Origin: an uncultured Clostridia bacterium
GTDB lineage: Bacteria; Bacillota; Clostridia; Christensenellales; Borkfalkiaceae
NCBI GenBank assembly: GCA_947177495.1
Contig: CAMWUS010000071.1
Location: forward strand, 1 to 7,035
Reading direction: 5' to 3'
DNA: 7,035 nt
A program made the translations under genes and the position numbers. Of this stretch, positions 1-6,652 are shown piece by piece. How positions within the stretch are numbered: the first letter of the stretch is position 1; the number at the start of each line of letters is the position of its first letter. The notes beneath the pieces were generated by a model. It made no database searches. It was not told the origin of the DNA and saw nothing but the letters and a program-made list of their open reading frames with translations.

Positions 1-42
1 CCAACGCTCCTGCGAATAAGAGATAACAACAAAGTTAGTAGC

Positions 43-73
43 TCACAAATTTTTCGGAACGAAAAATTTGTGA
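43..73 (+). promoter_or_regulatory. Perfect 14-bp hairpin abutting the dapB ribosome binding site
   Basis: Bases 43-56 and 60-73 are exact reverse complements, leaving a GAA triloop (57-59). The stem is AT-rich, with A5/T5 runs in its arms. The dapB Shine-Dalgarno begins at its last base (AAGGAG, 73-78), followed by T5 and the ATG at 84. The hairpin may be the terminator of an upstream gene, since a T-run follows 5 nt after the stem, or a leader structure that affects dapB translation or mRNA stability. I see no clear -35/-10 pair in 1-42. Two of the three + frames stop early there (17-19 and 24-26), so an upstream gene may end in this stretch, but I cannot identify it. Confidence 0.6.
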
Positions 74-78
74 AGGAG
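73..78 (+). promoter_or_regulatory. Ribosome binding site of dapB
   Basis: AAGGAG lies 5 nt before the ATG at 84, separated from it by five T. It is a near-consensus Shine-Dalgarno and fixes the dapB start. Its first base is also the last base of the upstream hairpin, so folding of that hairpin could influence ribosome access. Confidence 0.8.
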
Positions 79-83
79 TTTTT

Positions 84-839
84 ATGAAAATTATTTTGAT
101 TGGTGCGTGCGGGCGCATGGGAAAAACGGTTGCGGAGCTTGCTCAGCATCGCGGCGTAGAAATTGTATGCGGGGTAGACCTGCACCCCTGCCCTATGCCC
201 TTTCCCGTATATACTTCCGTTGCGGAAGCTCCGAACAATGCGGACGTTGTTGTAGACTTTTCTTCCCCGAGCGGCTTACAGGAAACGCTTAGCTTTTGCA
301 CGAAGAACCGCATTCCCCTTTTGCTTGCGGCAACGGGATATACCGAAAACGATGTTGCGACAATCGAGCAAAGCGCGCGAACGATTCCCATTTTTAAAAC
401 GGGAAATTTATCGGTAGGCGTTTGCTTACTGCAACTCCTTGCCAAAAAAGCGGCGTTTGTGTTGCGCGATTTCGACGCGGAAATTATCGAGAAGCACCAT
501 AATCAGAAAAAGGACGCCCCCTCGGGGACTGCGCTCATGCTTGCCGAAAGCGTAAACGAGGGCTTCGGAAACAGCAAGCGCGAAGTTTTCGGGCGGCACG
601 GGATCGTCGGCGCGCGCGACAAAAACGAAATCGGTATTCACGCCGTACGCGGCGGGACGATTGTGGGCGAACACGAAGTAATATTCGCGGGAGAGGACGA
701 AGTGCTTACCCTCGCCCATTCCGCCCGCAGTAGAAAGGTATTTGCAACGGGCGCGCTGCAATCGGCGGCGTGGCTCACTTCGCAACGCGCGGGCTTGTAC
801 AATATGAACCACCTGCTCGAAGGAATTTTCGGCTACTAA
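84..839 (+). CDS. dapB: 4-hydroxy-tetrahydrodipicolinate reductase (DapB)
   Basis: Cytosolic enzyme that reduces the DapA product to tetrahydrodipicolinate with NAD(P)H, in the diaminopimelate/lysine pathway that feeds peptidoglycan. The 251 residues are normal for the family. The N-terminus carries the Rossmann dinucleotide-binding motif GACGRMG (7-13), followed by a VVVDFSSP stretch (55-62). The catalytic signature EKHHNQKKDAPSGTA spans 136-150: by family comparison H138 and K142 match the catalytic His and Lys of E. coli DapB, and SGT (147-149) binds substrate. The conserved GTIVGEHEVIF (191-201) and the C-terminal GALQSAAWL (223-231) are also present. The start is supported by the AAGGAG at 73-78. 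No dapA is visible in the window; it may lie upstream. The gene runs into rarA with a 3-nt gap and nothing looks damaged. Confidence 0.97.
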   Translation: MKIILIGACGRMGKTVAELAQHRGVEIVCGVDLHPCPMPFPVYTSVAEAPNNADVVVDFSSPSGLQETLSFCTKNRIPLLLAATGYTENDVATIEQSARTIPIFKTGNLSVGVCLLQLLAKKAAFVLRDFDAEIIEKHHNQKKDAPSGTALMLAESVNEGFGNSKREVFGRHGIVGARDKNEIGIHAVRGGTIVGEHEVIFAGEDEVLTLAHSARSRKVFATGALQSAAWLTSQRAGLYNMNHLLEGIFGY

Positions 840-842
840 ATT

Positions 843-2171
843 ATGTATCAACCTACTATTTTTGAAAAACCGCAGTCGGAGCCTCTTGCCGCCCGTCTGC
901 GCCCGCAAGACCTCTCCGAATTCGAAGGACAGGAACATCTTTTAGGAGAGGGAAAAATACTCCGTCGGCTCATCGAGAACGACGGCGTTTCTTCTATGAT
1001 TTTTTGGGGCCCTCCCGGCGTTGGAAAGACGACGCTCGCCCGCATTATCGCAAAGCGCACCAAGGCACGCTTCATCGACTTTTCCGCCGTTACGAGCGGG
1101 ATAAAGGAAATCAAGCAAGTCATGGAACAGGCGGAGTCGGCGCGCAAATTCGGGGAAAAGACTATTTTGTTCGTAGACGAAATTCACCGCTTCAACAAGG
1201 CGCAGCAGGACGCCTTTTTGCCCTACGTGGAAAAAGGGAGTATTGTGCTTATCGGCGCAACGACGGAGAACCCCTCTTTCGAGGTGAACGGCGCTCTTCT
1301 TTCCCGTTGCAAGGTGTTCGTGTTGCAGGCGTTGAAAACGGAAAACCTCGTTCACCTTTTAAACCGCGCCTTGCATGATGAACGCGGCTTCGGCGGCGAG
1401 CATATCGAAATTGCGGACGAGCTTGTAGAAGCGATTGCACGCTTTGCAAACGGCGACGCACGCAGCGCCCTTTCCACCCTTGAAATGGCGGTGTTAAACG
1501 CGCAGGTAGACAAGGACGGCACGATAACAGTACTCCCCGAAACGGTGGAACAATGCACCTCAAAAAAATCTCTTCTCTACGATAAGGCGGGCGAGGAGCA
1601 TTACAATCTCATCTCCGCGCTCCACAAATCCATGCGCAATTCTGACCCCGACGCCGCCGTGTATTGGCTTGCCCGTATGTTGGAAGCAGGCGAGGATCCC
1701 CTCTATATCGCGCGCCGCGTCACGCGGTTTGCAAGCGAGGACGTAGGACTTGCCGATCCCCGTGCCTTGGAAATTGCCGTTGCCGCATTCCAAGCTTGCC
1801 ACATGATCGGCATGCCCGAATGCAGCGTACACCTTACACAAGCGGTGGTGTATTTGTCCTTAGCGCCCAAATCCAACGCACTGTATACCGCATACGAGAG
1901 CGCCAAACGGGACGCGCTTACCATGCTGAGCGAGCCCGTTCCGCTGAATATCCGCAACGCCCCCACTAAACTCATGAAAGAGCTCGGCTACGGCAAAGGA
2001 TATGTTTACGCGCACGACACGGAGGAAAAGCTATCGGATATGCAATGCCTGCCCGATTCGCTGTTGGGGAAAGAATATTACCGCCCCACCGAGGAAGGCT
2101 TGGAGGCAAAATACGCCGCAAAACTGAAAGAAATTAAGGATTGGAAAGCAAGCCAAAAAAAGAAATCATGA
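843..2171 (+). CDS. rarA: Replication-associated recombination protein A (RarA/MgsA family AAA+ ATPase)
   Basis: AAA+ ATPase of the RarA/MgsA/WRNIP1 family, related to clamp-loader subunits and acting at stalled replication forks. The 442 residues match the family length. Visible motifs in order: a start-proximal LRPQDLSEFEGQEHLLG (19-35); Walker A GPPGVGKTT (56-64); Walker B ILFVDEIHRF (108-117); sensor 1 region GATTENPSF (138-146); arginine-finger region LLSRC (152-156); sensor 2 GDARSAL (204-210). The RarA-specific C-terminal part follows, with LLYDKAGEEHYNLISALHKS (244-263) and EDPLYIARRVTRFASEDVGL (284-303), forming the helical and tetramerisation region. The ATG lies 3 nt after the dapB stop. 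The only purine-rich stretch upstream (AAGGA at 820-824) is too distant to be a good ribosome binding site, so translation is probably coupled to dapB. The C-terminus is Lys-rich (KKKS). A hairpin terminator starts 11 nt after the stop. Confidence 0.97.
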   Translation: MYQPTIFEKPQSEPLAARLRPQDLSEFEGQEHLLGEGKILRRLIENDGVSSMIFWGPPGVGKTTLARIIAKRTKARFIDFSAVTSGIKEIKQVMEQAESARKFGEKTILFVDEIHRFNKAQQDAFLPYVEKGSIVLIGATTENPSFEVNGALLSRCKVFVLQALKTENLVHLLNRALHDERGFGGEHIEIADELVEAIARFANGDARSALSTLEMAVLNAQVDKDGTITVLPETVEQCTSKKSLLYDKAGEEHYNLISALHKSMRNSDPDAAVYWLARMLEAGEDPLYIARRVTRFASEDVGLADPRALEIAVAAFQACHMIGMPECSVHLTQAVVYLSLAPKSNALYTAYESAKRDALTMLSEPVPLNIRNAPTKLMKELGYGKGYVYAHDTEEKLSDMQCLPDSLLGKEYYRPTEEGLEAKYAAKLKEIKDWKASQKKKS

Positions 2172-2182
2172 ACGATAATAGC

Positions 2183-2214
2183 AAAAGCCCGCGCTTTTTC
2201 AAGAACGGGCTTTT
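2183..2214 (+). terminator. Intrinsic terminator of the dapB-rarA operon, probably bidirectional
   Basis: The 9-bp inverted repeat AAAAGCCCG (2183-2191) / CGGGCTTTT (2206-2214) has a 14-nt loop and lies 11 nt past the rarA stop. The GC core is flanked by A4 and T4, so the structure has a T-tract on either strand. It can therefore also serve the convergent fakA operon, whose last gene ends at 2260. Confidence 0.75.
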
Positions 2215-2223
2215 CCTTAGGGC

Positions 2224-2254
2224 TCCCACAAAAAGACGAAGTATTTTTGTGGGA
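2224..2254 (-). terminator. Second hairpin between convergent operons (downstream of the PlsC-like gene)
   Basis: The 11-bp perfect inverted repeat TCCCACAAAAA (2224-2234) / TTTTTGTGGGA (2244-2254) has a 9-nt loop in which AC/GT can also pair around GAA. It begins 5 nt beyond the stop codon of the - strand acyltransferase-like gene. On the - strand the T-run lies inside the 3' arm, with no long T-tract after it. It may act with the neighbouring hairpin at 2183-2214, or protect the 3' end of the message. Confidence 0.6.
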
Positions 2255-2259
2255 TTTGA

Positions 2260-3045
2260 TTATTTTTGTTTTGCGGCTTTCTTTGCCGCTTTCTTCGCTT
2301 TCTTAGCAAACTTTTTCTTTTGCCGCGGCGTGTCGAATTCTCCGCTGATAATGCGCTTGTAAAGCGCGTTTACCCTTAGGCGCATCGCTTCCGCAATGCC
2401 TTCCCGATCCAGCCCTTGCTGTACAAAATCCTGCAAATAACAGGGCTCGTCCACCACCATCAAGCTACGCTCTTTGCTGTAATAGACGGCGCGCACGGGA
2501 ATATCCTTTTTGTTTTTGCGGAAGTACGCATCCATGACGAGCACGAATCCGGGAAAAAACTTCATCATTTCATCGAAATAGCCCGCGTTGGAGTCTTCGG
2601 GGAAAATCATCACGGCAGACTCGTTTAAAATCTCCACGCTCTTTTTCACCGTTTTCATAAGCCGCGCGTCGGTATACGTGGGTAGCATTTTCATACCCTT
2701 ATAAAAGAACTGCGAGAAAAACGCTTCGAAAAAGGCTTTAAACGCAGCTTTCCCGTGCTTATAACCGTTCTTTTGAATATACAAAACGTCGCGCAGATAG
2801 GCTCTGCGTTCGCCGTACTTGCCTAACATGGGAGCCGCGCCCCACTTCACGTTGTAAACGGGGAAATAGGTCTCGTACAAAACGGGACCGTATTTGTTCG
2901 CATGGTTGACAAGATACAGGCATTGCTCGTCTAACTTCCCGTCCAACGAAACGGTACGTATTTTTTTGTGGAAGCGCCGCATCACCCATTTTACAACCGC
3001 ATAAAAAGGCTGTTTGCGGCGCGGCGGCTGATATTCGATTGCCAT
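2260..3045 (-). CDS. PlsC-like lysophospholipid acyltransferase homologue with altered HX4D motif
   Basis: A 261-residue protein resembling the PlsC/LPLAT family, which acylates lysophosphatidate at the membrane to make phosphatidate. The family-like landmarks are LVNHANKYGP (45-54), matching the motif I region; IFPEDSNAGY (147-156), in the place of FPEGTRS; and DIPVRAVYY (181-189), in the place of the late Pro motif. His48 is present, but the fifth residue after it is Gly53 rather than the Asp of HX4D. There is no clear transmembrane helix; the N-terminus is basic and aromatic, consistent with peripheral membrane binding. Residues 243-261 form a tail with 11 Lys and 6 Ala. The ATG overlaps the degV-family stop by one base (TAATG), so translation is probably coupled. 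Its place after fakA-plsX-degV supports a lipid role. It may be a divergent acyltransferase, or a related but inactive or retargeted protein. The assignment to the superfamily is moderate. Confidence 0.72.
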   Translation of the reverse strand: MAIEYQPPRRKQPFYAVVKWVMRRFHKKIRTVSLDGKLDEQCLYLVNHANKYGPVLYETYFPVYNVKWGAAPMLGKYGERRAYLRDVLYIQKNGYKHGKAAFKAFFEAFFSQFFYKGMKMLPTYTDARLMKTVKKSVEILNESAVMIFPEDSNAGYFDEMMKFFPGFVLVMDAYFRKNKKDIPVRAVYYSKERSLMVVDEPCYLQDFVQQGLDREGIAEAMRLRVNALYKRIISGEFDTPRQKKKFAKKAKKAAKKAAKQK

Positions 3046-3953
3046 TATTTATTCCCGCCGACGGTAACTTCCTTGCCGAAGAAATAAGCGCCGATCGTGC
3101 CGGGACCTGCCGAAGCGCCGATGATGGGACCGATGGGCTGAATGTCGATTTCGATATCTTTTCCCGCAAGGCGCACTTTAATTAAATCTCTGAGAATGAT
3201 CGCCTCGTCCTCGCAGTCGGCGTGAACGACGAATAACCGCTGATAGTCATGCTCGGTAATCGTTTGCGCAACCATATCGGCAATGCGGACGAGGGAATTC
3301 TTTCTCCCTTTTACTTTCTCGACGGCGAGGTTCTGACCCGTCACGTCGGAAATGAGAATGGGTTTTACCTGCAACAGTCCGCCGAACACGGCGCTCACCG
3401 CGCTCACTCTGCCCGCACGCTTCAAATAGGTAAGGCTGTCCACCGTAACGATTTGGTTGGCTTCCAACTTGTGCTGTTCGAGGTACTCCGCCGCTTCTTC
3501 TGCGGATTTGCCCTCGGCGCGCATATCCGCTGCCGCCAGGCACAAAACTCCCAAGCCGTGGCAGGAATTGAGCGAGTCAACGCAGAAAATTTTCGCTTCG
3601 GGATATTTTGCAAGCACCGCTTCCTTTGCCATCAAGCTCTGCTTGTAGGAGTTGGAAAGCGCCGTGGAGCAGGAGATATAAAGAACGTCTTTGCCCTCTT
3701 CCGCGTACTTTTCGAAAACCGCTTCGAATTCGGGAGCATTTACCTGCGCCGTTCTGAAACGCACGCCCGCGCGCATCATATCGTAGAACTGTTTGAAGCC
3801 GAGTTCCTGCCAATCCAAATCGGCGGGAATATCCTTTTGAACGCCCTTATCGTCGTACAGAACGTGCATCGGCAAATAATCGATACCGTACTTTTCTCTG
3901 TTTTCCTTGCTCAAATCACAGCAAGAATCGGACAAAATAGCAAACTGTTTCAT
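3045..3953 (-). CDS. DegV/FakB family fatty-acid-binding protein
   Basis: A DegV-fold protein of 302 residues. Such proteins (FakB) hold a fatty acid while the kinase FakA phosphorylates its carboxylate, giving acyl-phosphate for phospholipid synthesis. The visible family motifs are SDSCCDL (8-14), in the place of TDSTSDL; FRTAQVNAPEF (66-76), in the place of the TSQPS region; YISCSTALSNSYKQS (92-106), in the place of the SSGLSGT loop; LTYLKRAGRVS (174-184); KPIL (197-200); and GPIIGASAGPGTIG (275-288). The last motif normally contains a His (THTGPG); here Ser281 takes its place. The neighbouring fakA in the same operon strongly supports a FakB role, although DegV paralogues are common and ligand preference cannot be read from the sequence. 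The start is fixed by AAGGAG at 3961-3966, 7 nt before the ATG. Its stop overlaps the next start. Confidence 0.92.
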   Translation of the reverse strand: MKQFAILSDSCCDLSKENREKYGIDYLPMHVLYDDKGVQKDIPADLDWQELGFKQFYDMMRAGVRFRTAQVNAPEFEAVFEKYAEEGKDVLYISCSTALSNSYKQSLMAKEAVLAKYPEAKIFCVDSLNSCHGLGVLCLAAADMRAEGKSAEEAAEYLEQHKLEANQIVTVDSLTYLKRAGRVSAVSAVFGGLLQVKPILISDVTGQNLAVEKVKGRKNSLVRIADMVAQTITEHDYQRLFVVHADCEDEAIILRDLIKVRLAGKDIEIDIQPIGPIIGASAGPGTIGAYFFGKEVTVGGNK

Positions 3954-3960
3954 ATTATTT

Positions 3961-3966
3961 CTCCTT
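3961..3966 (-). promoter_or_regulatory. Ribosome binding site of the degV/fakB gene
   Basis: A consensus AAGGAG on the - strand lies in the 21-nt gap between the plsX stop and the degV-family ATG, with 7-nt spacing. It is the strongest Shine-Dalgarno in this operon. This gene can therefore be translated independently of plsX, unlike plsX and the PlsC-like gene, which lack a good site. Confidence 0.85.
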
Positions 3967-3974
3967 ATTTGGTA

Positions 3975-4967
3975 TTATATTTTTTCGTTTAAAAACGCAT
4001 CGAACCCACCGTTTATCATGGCGACCGCCTGCTTCACGGTATTGACTACCGTTTCCGCAACGGCGGAGCCGTGCGCTTTGAGTACGATTTTTTTCACGCC
4101 GAGGAGCATTGCACTACCCTGCGTATTGAAATCCAAAGACTTGAAAAGTTCTTTAAAAGCATGTTTCACAAAAGTGGTATCCGTTCCCTCGGGCGCGTAG
4201 TTGGTGAGTAAACCGTACAGCCTCCCGCTTACCGACTTCGCCGTACCCTCGATACTTTTGAGAAGCACGTTGCCGTCGAACCCATCGCACACGAGCACAT
4301 CCACCCCGCCCGACAGCACCGACTTTGCCTCGACGTTGCCCGTAAAGTTCAAACCGCTCTCCTTTAACAGCGCGTACGCTTCTTTGGTGAGCACGTTGCC
4401 CTTTCCCTCTTCCGTGCCTACGGACAAAAGCCCCACGCGCGGGGAAGAGATGCCGAACGCACTCTTCATGTACGCAGAAGCAAAACGGGCGTAATCCAAC
4501 AAATGCTCGGGCTTGCTGTCTACGTTCGCGCCGCAGTCGGCAAGGCAAACGAAGCCGCCGTTATCCGCGGGAAGCACGGAAGCGAGCGCGGGGCGCTTCA
4601 CCCCTTCGCACCTGCCGAGAAGCATGACCGCGCCGCACAGCACCGCACCCGTAGAACCTGCGGAAATGAGCGCCTTTACCGAGTTATCCTCTTTTAATCG
4701 CTCATAAGCCGCCACCAACGAGGAATTGCTTTTCGTTCTCACCGCCGCAACGGGAGATTCGCCGTTTACAATGACCTCTCTTGCGTCTACGATTTCCAAG
4801 CGACTTTGATCGAAGCTCTCGTTTTGCAGAATTTTCTGTATTTCATCGGCATTCCCCGTGAGTACCAAGCTCACGCCGTCCACCGCATTCAAGGTCGCCG
4901 CCGCGCCTTTGATGACCTCTGCGGGATTGTCGCAACCGTAACAGTCGAGTACGATTTTACTTTCCAT
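3975..4967 (-). CDS. plsX: Phosphate acyltransferase PlsX (acyl-ACP:phosphate acyltransferase)
   Basis: PlsX reversibly converts acyl-ACP and phosphate to acyl-phosphate, the donor used by PlsY for the first acylation of glycerol-3-phosphate. It acts as a peripheral membrane protein. The 330 residues match the family. Diagnostic segments are SAGSTGAVLCGA (102-113), GRCEGVKRPALA (118-129), LADCGANVDSKPEHLL (142-157), RVGLLSVGTEEGKGN (177-191), FTGNVEA (208-214), DVLVCDGFDGNVLLKSIEG (223-241) and a C-terminal GVKKIVLKAHGSA (290-302). The N-terminus reads VLDCYGCDNPAEVI (6-19) where the family usually has DAMGGDxAP, so the first motif is diverged. The start is 3 nt after the fakA stop with no obvious Shine-Dalgarno, which suggests translational coupling. 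PlsX links the fatty-acid-kinase products to acyl-ACP. No acpP or fab genes are adjacent. Confidence 0.96.
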   Translation of the reverse strand: MESKIVLDCYGCDNPAEVIKGAAATLNAVDGVSLVLTGNADEIQKILQNESFDQSRLEIVDAREVIVNGESPVAAVRTKSNSSLVAAYERLKEDNSVKALISAGSTGAVLCGAVMLLGRCEGVKRPALASVLPADNGGFVCLADCGANVDSKPEHLLDYARFASAYMKSAFGISSPRVGLLSVGTEEGKGNVLTKEAYALLKESGLNFTGNVEAKSVLSGGVDVLVCDGFDGNVLLKSIEGTAKSVSGRLYGLLTNYAPEGTDTTFVKHAFKELFKSLDFNTQGSAMLLGVKKIVLKAHGSAVAETVVNTVKQAVAMINGGFDAFLNEKI

Positions 4968-4970
4968 AAC

Positions 4971-6632
4971 TTATTGCAGTACGATGATAAAATCGTAAAG
5001 CTCTTGCCCCCCGTCCATCATATACACTTCCGCCGCGGGATATGCAGAAGAAGCCTTTGCAACAAACGCTTCGCGCTCCTCTTCCGACACGCTCGCGCCG
5101 CAGAATGCCACGATAAAATCGTTTTGCTCCGCGTTAAGCTTCTTTAAAAGTCCGAGCGCCGCGGAAACCTTGTCCTTTTCGGCAATCAAAATATCTTTTT
5201 CGCAAAAGCCGATATAGTCGCCCACGGATATTTCCAAATCGCCCGCACGCGAATTGCGCACCGCGCGGGAGACCATGGCACAGCGGGAAGCCGCAATATC
5301 TTCCGCCATGTTCCGCTCGATTTGGTCGGCATCGCCGCAATCGTAATCGAGCGCGGCAAGCACGGCGTAACCGTCGCCGACGGTATTCGCCCCGATCACC
5401 CTTACGTCCGATTGCTTGTAGAGCGCCGCCGCCTCGCGCGCCGCCATCATCACGTTGCCGTTGTCGGGCAACACGAAAATGGTATCGCGGTTGAGCGCGT
5501 CGAACGCGCTGATAAACAGTTCTACGGGCGGGTTCTTGCCCTGCCCGCCGTGAATGACGATATCCGCACCCAGCTCTTTGAATGCGGCAATCACTCCCTC
5601 TCCGTCCGCCACTGCAACCAACCCGAACGGCTTACGGGTGAAGTTCTTTTTGAAAACGGGTTGCTCTTTCTTTTCCAACACTTCGTTGTGTTGCAGCGTC
5701 ATGTTCTCGATTTTCAGGGTAAGGAATTCCCCGAACGCCTGCGCGTATTCCAAAACCGCGCCGGGAGTGAGCGTATGTACGTGCACCTTAACCACTGTAC
5801 CCGTTTTGACGGCGACGATGGAATCGCCAAACGTTGCGAGTTTTTCCCGCATGGCATCTAACGAAAACGCCGAAATATCCGTTTTTGCGTGCGTGAGCTG
5901 TAATAAAAACTCCGTGCAATAGCCGAATTCCATCACGCTGTCTTCGTTGAACAACGACAAGTTGAGCTGTTTTTTATTCGTCAGTTCAACGGCGGAATCA
6001 AGCTCGGGCGCCTCGCCCCTAAGCCCGTTTAAAGCGCCCTGCATCATGTAGAGAATGCCCGCGCCGCCGCTGTCTATCACGCCCGCCTCTTTGAGCACGG
6101 GAAGAAGGTCCGGCGTTCTTTGCAAAGAACGGTCGGTTTCCACAATATAGTCGTCTAAAAAGCTTTCCACCGTGCTGTCAGCGTTCATGCGCTTCACGGC
6201 GAACTCCGTTGCCTCGCGCAAGACGGTGAGCATTGTTCCTTCAACCGGTTCGGAAACGGAAACGTACGCGCGCTTTACCGCATTCTCAAACGCCTTAGCA
6301 ACCGTATTCATATTCGCGCGTTCGTGTTTGGAAAATTCGTCGGTAATTCCCGCAATCATCTGCGATAAAATGACGCCCGAATTACCGCGCGCGCCCAAAA
6401 TGACGCCGTCGCCCACGAGCTTTGCAACAAGCCCCAAATGGTGCTCTTCGCTGTTGCGAATGGGACGAATCCCTTCGAGCAGCGTCGAATACATATTGTC
6501 GCCCGTGTCGCCGTCGGGAATGGGAAATACGTTTAATTCGTTTACCGTTTCGATGTTGGTTTTTAAATTGTGCAGACCACCGATAAGCATCTGCTTAAAC
6601 AGCTGTCCGTCGATTTCTTTCGTTTGCGTCAT
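4971..6632 (-). CDS. fakA: Fatty acid kinase catalytic subunit FakA (DhaL/YloV family)
   Basis: FakA uses ATP to phosphorylate fatty acids bound to FakB, allowing exogenous fatty acids to enter phospholipids. With the start chosen here it has 553 residues, typical for the family. An N-terminal DhaL (DAK2) nucleotide-binding domain (about 1-205) carries NVFPIPDGDTGDNM (34-47), with the Asp residues expected to hold Mg-ADP/ATP; LGARGNSGVILSQ (79-91); and DSGGAGILY (187-195). The middle domain has GYCTEF (237-242) and VKVHVHTLTPG (281-291); C239, H284 and H286 are the conserved Cys and His of this domain. The C-terminal part (about 335-553) is DegV-like, with HGGQGKNPP (361-369) and LPDNGNV (388-394). 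The start at 6632 has AAAGGA at 6637-6642. An in-frame ATG at 6698 would add 22 residues but lies at or before the predicted transcription start, so I rejected it. First gene of a four-gene operon. Confidence 0.95.
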   Translation of the reverse strand: MTQTKEIDGQLFKQMLIGGLHNLKTNIETVNELNVFPIPDGDTGDNMYSTLLEGIRPIRNSEEHHLGLVAKLVGDGVILGARGNSGVILSQMIAGITDEFSKHERANMNTVAKAFENAVKRAYVSVSEPVEGTMLTVLREATEFAVKRMNADSTVESFLDDYIVETDRSLQRTPDLLPVLKEAGVIDSGGAGILYMMQGALNGLRGEAPELDSAVELTNKKQLNLSLFNEDSVMEFGYCTEFLLQLTHAKTDISAFSLDAMREKLATFGDSIVAVKTGTVVKVHVHTLTPGAVLEYAQAFGEFLTLKIENMTLQHNEVLEKKEQPVFKKNFTRKPFGLVAVADGEGVIAAFKELGADIVIHGGQGKNPPVELFISAFDALNRDTIFVLPDNGNVMMAAREAAALYKQSDVRVIGANTVGDGYAVLAALDYDCGDADQIERNMAEDIAASRCAMVSRAVRNSRAGDLEISVGDYIGFCEKDILIAEKDKVSAALGLLKKLNAEQNDFIVAFCGASVSEEEREAFVAKASSAYPAAEVYMMDGGQELYDFIIVLQ

Positions 6633-6636
6633 GATA

Positions 6637-6642
6637 TCCTTT
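6637..6642 (-). promoter_or_regulatory. Ribosome binding site that decides the fakA start
   Basis: AAAGGA on the - strand lies 4 nt before the ATG at 6632. It supports the shorter FakA, whose N-terminus MTQTKEIDGQ leads straight into the DhaL domain. The in-frame ATG at 6698 has no comparable site. Confidence 0.7.
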
Positions 6643-6652
6643 TCTCGTCTAT

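Noticed and set aside
1..26. 3' end of dapA or another upstream gene
   Set aside because: Frames stop at 17-19 and 24-26, but the few residues left are not enough to identify a gene.
426..938. 170-codon frame on the - strand
   Set aside because: Antisense to dapB and the start of rarA, both of which have clear family motifs.
2141..2362. 73-codon frame on the + strand crossing the convergent gap
   Set aside because: It overlaps the rarA end, both terminator hairpins and the Lys/Ala tail of the - strand gene; its Phe/Ala-rich product is the antisense of that tail.
3249..3992. 247-codon frame on the + strand
   Set aside because: It lies antisense to the well-supported degV-family gene, has no family motifs and no ribosome binding site; a shadow caused by codon bias.
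5322..5861. 179-codon frame on the + strand
   Set aside because: Antisense to fakA, with no recognisable protein features.
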